This document shows positions 61,524-64,000 of a stretch of 64,000 nt of DNA, piece after piece. The translations under genes and the position numbers were made by a program. Positions within the stretch are counted from its first letter, which is position 1, and each line of letters starts with the position of its first letter. A model generated the notes under the pieces. That model searched no databases. It was not told where the DNA came from and worked only from the letters and a program-made list of their open reading frames with translations. The stretch is from contig NZ_JAALLS010000002.1 of the NCBI RefSeq assembly GCF_011059105.1, forward strand, positions 248,001 through 312,000, given 5' to 3'. This stretch comes from Fodinibius halophilus (GTDB taxonomy: Bacteria > Bacteroidota > Rhodothermia > Balneolales > Balneolaceae).

Positions 61524-62891
61524 TTAAAATCGAAGGGTAAAGGTAGTGCCCAAATTATCTTTGGAAGAAACAGTCAGTGTTCCATTATGTTTGCGCATGA
61601 TCTGGCGTGACAGGCTAAGGCCAATACCGGAGCCGCCCTCAGAAGTTGCCTTTTCAGTACTATAAAATGGGATAAATATTTTTCGGTAATTTTCAGCTTT
61701 TATACCATCACCGTTGTCTTTTACCTTAATGATAGGTTTTCCATGTTCATCCAGTCCTCCAATGAGTGTAATGCAGGCATTACCAGTGTTCTTAAGGGCT
61801 CTGAAAGCATTTTTTGTCAAATTTATCAGTACCTGTTCAATAAGGTCTGGATCGGCAGTAACTTCCAGGGAATCGGGATCAGTACAAATATTTATGGAGA
61901 CGTCATGGTTTTCTGCTTCGCCTTTATGGAGGCTTTTAATGTGCTGGAGTAACTTTTTAATACTAAAGACTTGAAAGTTTGGATCTGGAATTTGGGTAAA
62001 ATCCCGGTAAGAGTTAACAAAACGAATTAGTCCGTGGCTTCTGGTGTGAATTGTTTCAAGGGCATCTTTAACATCGCTAAACGATTCGTGGTCAATGCGA
62101 TATGCTCCATTTTGTGTTGACAAGTTTTTTTTGAGTAACGTATGAATGGTCTCAGACAAGGAGGCAATAGGGGTAATGGAGTTCATAATTTCGTGCGCCA
62201 GCACCTGGGTGAGATTTTGCCAGGCCTCCATCTCTTTTTCTTCTAGTTCGGTGTGTATATTTTGAAATGACACCAGTTTGTAATTGTTGTCGCGCATCCG
62301 AAACTCTGTAGCCGATAGAGCCAGTTGTAAAGGTTCGTTTTGTACCGAAATGCGCGCTAGCGATCGTTGACCGCTACGTAAGCGAATAATTGTTTCATAT
62401 AGCTTGGTGTCGATATCCTCCAGATCATCGATATTCCGCAGGGTGGGAATATTAAATAAACGTTTTGCCGCAGTGTTGATTAGCTCAACTTCACCTTGCT
62501 GGTCAAAGGAGATGAGGCCGATTCCAATATGTTGAACAATCGTTTGTAGATACCGATAGTTTTCATGTTTTTGGAGTCGCTCTTTTTTAAACTCATTAAT
62601 AACCTTTGAAAAAGCACTGTTAAGGTTTTTAAAGGATGTGCCGAGCCCTTGGTCTCGAAAAGAACTGGAAAAATCGGAGTACCGAATAGAGTTCAAAAAA
62701 CGGCTTAGTTTTTCATTTGTGTGTTCGACATAGCGAATCAAGTTGATTACTAAAAAAATGGTTACTGCCACTATCAGAATGCCGCTGATATAGTACTGGG
62801 TATGTAATAACAGGTACATCCAGCATGCAATAGTGGTGCAAATGAGAAGGGTGCGTCCAATAACTCCAATCCGAAAATTTTTAAAGGCCAT
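61524..62891 (-). CDS. membrane sensor histidine kinase, NtrY/NtrB-like
   Basis: About 455 aa from the ATG giving MAFKNFRIG. This start overlaps the regulator stop (ATGGCCTTTAA, 11 bp), so I prefer it to the upstream ATG at 62939. Two membrane segments near the N-terminus are followed by a HAMP-like linker and a PAS domain (about 115-215). Then comes HisKA with VLAHEIMNSITPIASLSETI (phospho-acceptor His233) and HATPase with NLTKNAFRALKN, VKDNGDGIK and GGSGIGLSLSRQIM. It partners the sigma-54 regulator just upstream. Confidence 0.9.
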   Translation of the reverse strand: MAFKNFRIGVIGRTLLICTTIACWMYLLLHTQYYISGILIVAVTIFLVINLIRYVEHTNEKLSRFLNSIRYSDFSSSFRDQGLGTSFKNLNSAFSKVINEFKKERLQKHENYRYLQTIVQHIGIGLISFDQQGEVELINTAAKRLFNIPTLRNIDDLEDIDTKLYETIIRLRSGQRSLARISVQNEPLQLALSATEFRMRDNNYKLVSFQNIHTELEEKEMEAWQNLTQVLAHEIMNSITPIASLSETIHTLLKKNLSTQNGAYRIDHESFSDVKDALETIHTRSHGLIRFVNSYRDFTQIPDPNFQVFSIKKLLQHIKSLHKGEAENHDVSINICTDPDSLEVTADPDLIEQVLINLTKNAFRALKNTGNACITLIGGLDEHGKPIIKVKDNGDGIKAENYRKIFIPFYSTEKATSEGGSGIGLSLSRQIMRKHNGTLTVSSKDNLGTTFTLRF

Positions 62892-64000
62892 ACTTTTCCA
62901 TTCGTCTATATAATGAAGCTCTTGAGAGCCCGAGTTCATCGGCTGATTTTGAAATATTTCGCCCGTTCTTATCTAGTGCCTTTTGAATAACCGTTTTCTC
63001 TACTTGCTCAAGATTGTAGTTGCTAAATGCTAAGGTATGGTCACCGTTATCCATTTGTGAGGTTAGTAAGAAATCTTCGGGTTGTAAAATATTATGCTCC
63101 GTCATGATAACAGCACGTTCTACGGCATGTTGAAGTTCTCTAACATTGCCCGGCCAGCGATATGATCCCAACTTGTTTAAAGTGGGCTCAGAAAGAGCAT
63201 GAATCTCTTTTTCATATTTGTGGGCATACTTTTCTAAAAAGTGATTGGCCAGCAAGGGGATATCTTCGGTACGATCTCGAAGTGGGGGCAGTTGTATCTG
63301 AATGGTGTTTATTCGATATAACAGGTCTTCGCGAAATTTTTGTTGCTGTACCAGTTCTAAAATAGGTTCATTGGTGGCACAAATAAGTCTAATATCAATT
63401 TCTTTTGGTATGTTTCCTCCCACTCTTGTAACCGTTCGTGACTCAATTGCCGAAAGCAGTTTGGGTTGCAATGGAAGGGGGAGATTCCCAATTTCATCCA
63501 GAAAAAGCGTGCCTCCGGAAGCAATTTCAAAGCGTCCGGCCCTCGATTCCCTGGCATCAGTAAAGGCTCCTTTTTGATGGCCGAAAAGTTCACTTTCAAA
63601 CAGATTTTTGGAGATTGCCCCCATATCTACATTAATAAAAACCTCTTCACTGCGATTAGAACGCCGGTGAAGGGCTCGAGCAACTAACTCTTTGCCAGTC
63701 CCATTTTCACCGGTAATGAGTACATTGGCATCAGTTTTAGCTACTTTTTCAATGGTCTCAAAAACATTTTGCATTACAGCACTTTGGCCAACTATATCTT
63801 GATAATGTTGATCGATATCAGCACTGAGCTGTTTTTTCTGGGTTTCCAGTGTTTCAACCTTTCGGCGCGACTTAGTAAGGTTTAAAGCAGCGTTGATGGT
63901 AGCAAGCAGCTTTTCATTCTTCCAGGGTTTGAGTACAAAGTCGGAGGCTCCACGTTTTATTGCCTTGACCGCCTTTTCCACATCTCCGTAAGCAGTTATC
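62881..64000 (-). CDS. sigma-54-dependent response regulator (NtrC family), 5' end beyond the window
   Basis: About 373 codons are visible. The frame runs open to the right edge, where ITAYGDVEKAVKAIKRGASD is the end of a receiver domain, so the phospho-Asp half is missing. The AAA+ domain has GENGTGKE, GAFTDARESRAGRFE, LFLDEIGNLPLPLQPKLL and the RWPGNVRELQHAVERAV block. A Fis-type HTH ends the protein (NISKSADELGLSRASLYRRM). Here GAFTD replaces the usual GAFTGA sigma-54 contact loop at its fourth to sixth positions (GAFTDA), a common variant. It activates sigma-54 promoters; targets unknown. Confidence 0.95.
   Translation of the reverse strand, partial: ITAYGDVEKAVKAIKRGASDFVLKPWKNEKLLATINAALNLTKSRRKVETLETQKKQLSADIDQHYQDIVGQSAVMQNVFETIEKVAKTDANVLITGENGTGKELVARALHRRSNRSEEVFINVDMGAISKNLFESELFGHQKGAFTDARESRAGRFEIASGGTLFLDEIGNLPLPLQPKLLSAIESRTVTRVGGNIPKEIDIRLICATNEPILELVQQQKFREDLLYRINTIQIQLPPLRDRTEDIPLLANHFLEKYAHKYEKEIHALSEPTLNKLGSYRWPGNVRELQHAVERAVIMTEHNILQPEDFLLTSQMDNGDHTLAFSNYNLEQVEKTVIQKALDKNGRNISKSADELGLSRASLYRRMEKYGL

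Noticed and set aside
1..64000. tRNA genes, rRNA genes and CRISPR arrays
   Set aside because: I looked for T-loop GTTCGAATC-type boxes with acceptor pairing, rRNA signatures and regularly spaced repeats, and found none that hold up. RNase P RNA is the only RNA gene I can support.

Overview
The window looks like chromosome of a Bacteroidota-related bacterium, most likely from the Balneolota/Rhodothermota side. Supporting signs are a TonB receptor paired with a DUF4249 lipoprotein, many short-lipobox lipoproteins, 6-bladed beta-propeller lipoproteins, a ribosomal protein S16 with a huge acidic tail, an azurin lipoprotein, weak Shine-Dalgarno signals and moderate GC. This assignment is inference: there is no rRNA gene here to test it.

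Layout. 1-7.5 kb: tail of a TrkA-C protein, a divergent HTH / CI-like repressor pair around a palindromic operator, a secreted unknown, azurin, a TSGG-repeat DUF4097 protein, proline dehydrogenase, a DoxX protein and a membrane metallopeptidase. 7.5-14 kb: a 700-base gap with a MITE-like repeat, a frameshifted gene remnant, ferritin, a DUF3267 membrane protein, the DUF4249/TonB operon and an iodotyrosine-deiodinase-like flavoprotein. 14.2-18.5 kb: two large PAS histidine kinases. 18.5-24.5 kb: an accessory island of three paralogous propeller lipoproteins, a CxxC membrane protein and a six-cysteine secreted peptide. It is inserted between a histidine kinase and tyrA and is punctuated by two truncated copies of the tyrA 3' end. 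24.9-30 kb: uvrB, a methyltransferase, and a lipoprotein pair made of a metallopeptidase and a frameshifted partner. 30.4-34.6 kb: the ffh-rpsP-rimM-trmD-rplS operon. 35-39.6 kb: a decayed DUF4398 lipoprotein gene, fabI, a large metzincin and aat. 39.7-45.7 kb, all leftward: dxs, xseB, an AI-2E transporter and comEC. 45.9-50.8 kb: an isoaspartyl peptidase, then a leftward operon-like run yggS - four tandem PspB-like membrane proteins - divIVA - purine nucleoside phosphorylase. 51-58.8 kb: nif3, a coiled-coil protein whose zinc ribbon has lost its cysteines, RNase P RNA, mtfA, smpB, a lipoprotein, a site-2 protease, arginine deiminase and a SirB1-like protein. 59-64 kb: a double GT2 glycosyltransferase and an NtrC/NtrY-type two-component pair cut by the window edge.

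The parts most worth attention are the propeller/CxxC/Cys-rich-peptide island with its repeated tyrA tails (18.5-23.4 kb), and the four-gene PspB-like array between yggS and divIVA (48.7-50.0 kb). Several broken genes (about 8.2-8.5, 27.8-28.4 and 35.0-35.3 kb) are invisible to simple ORF calling but readable once a homopolymer indel is allowed.
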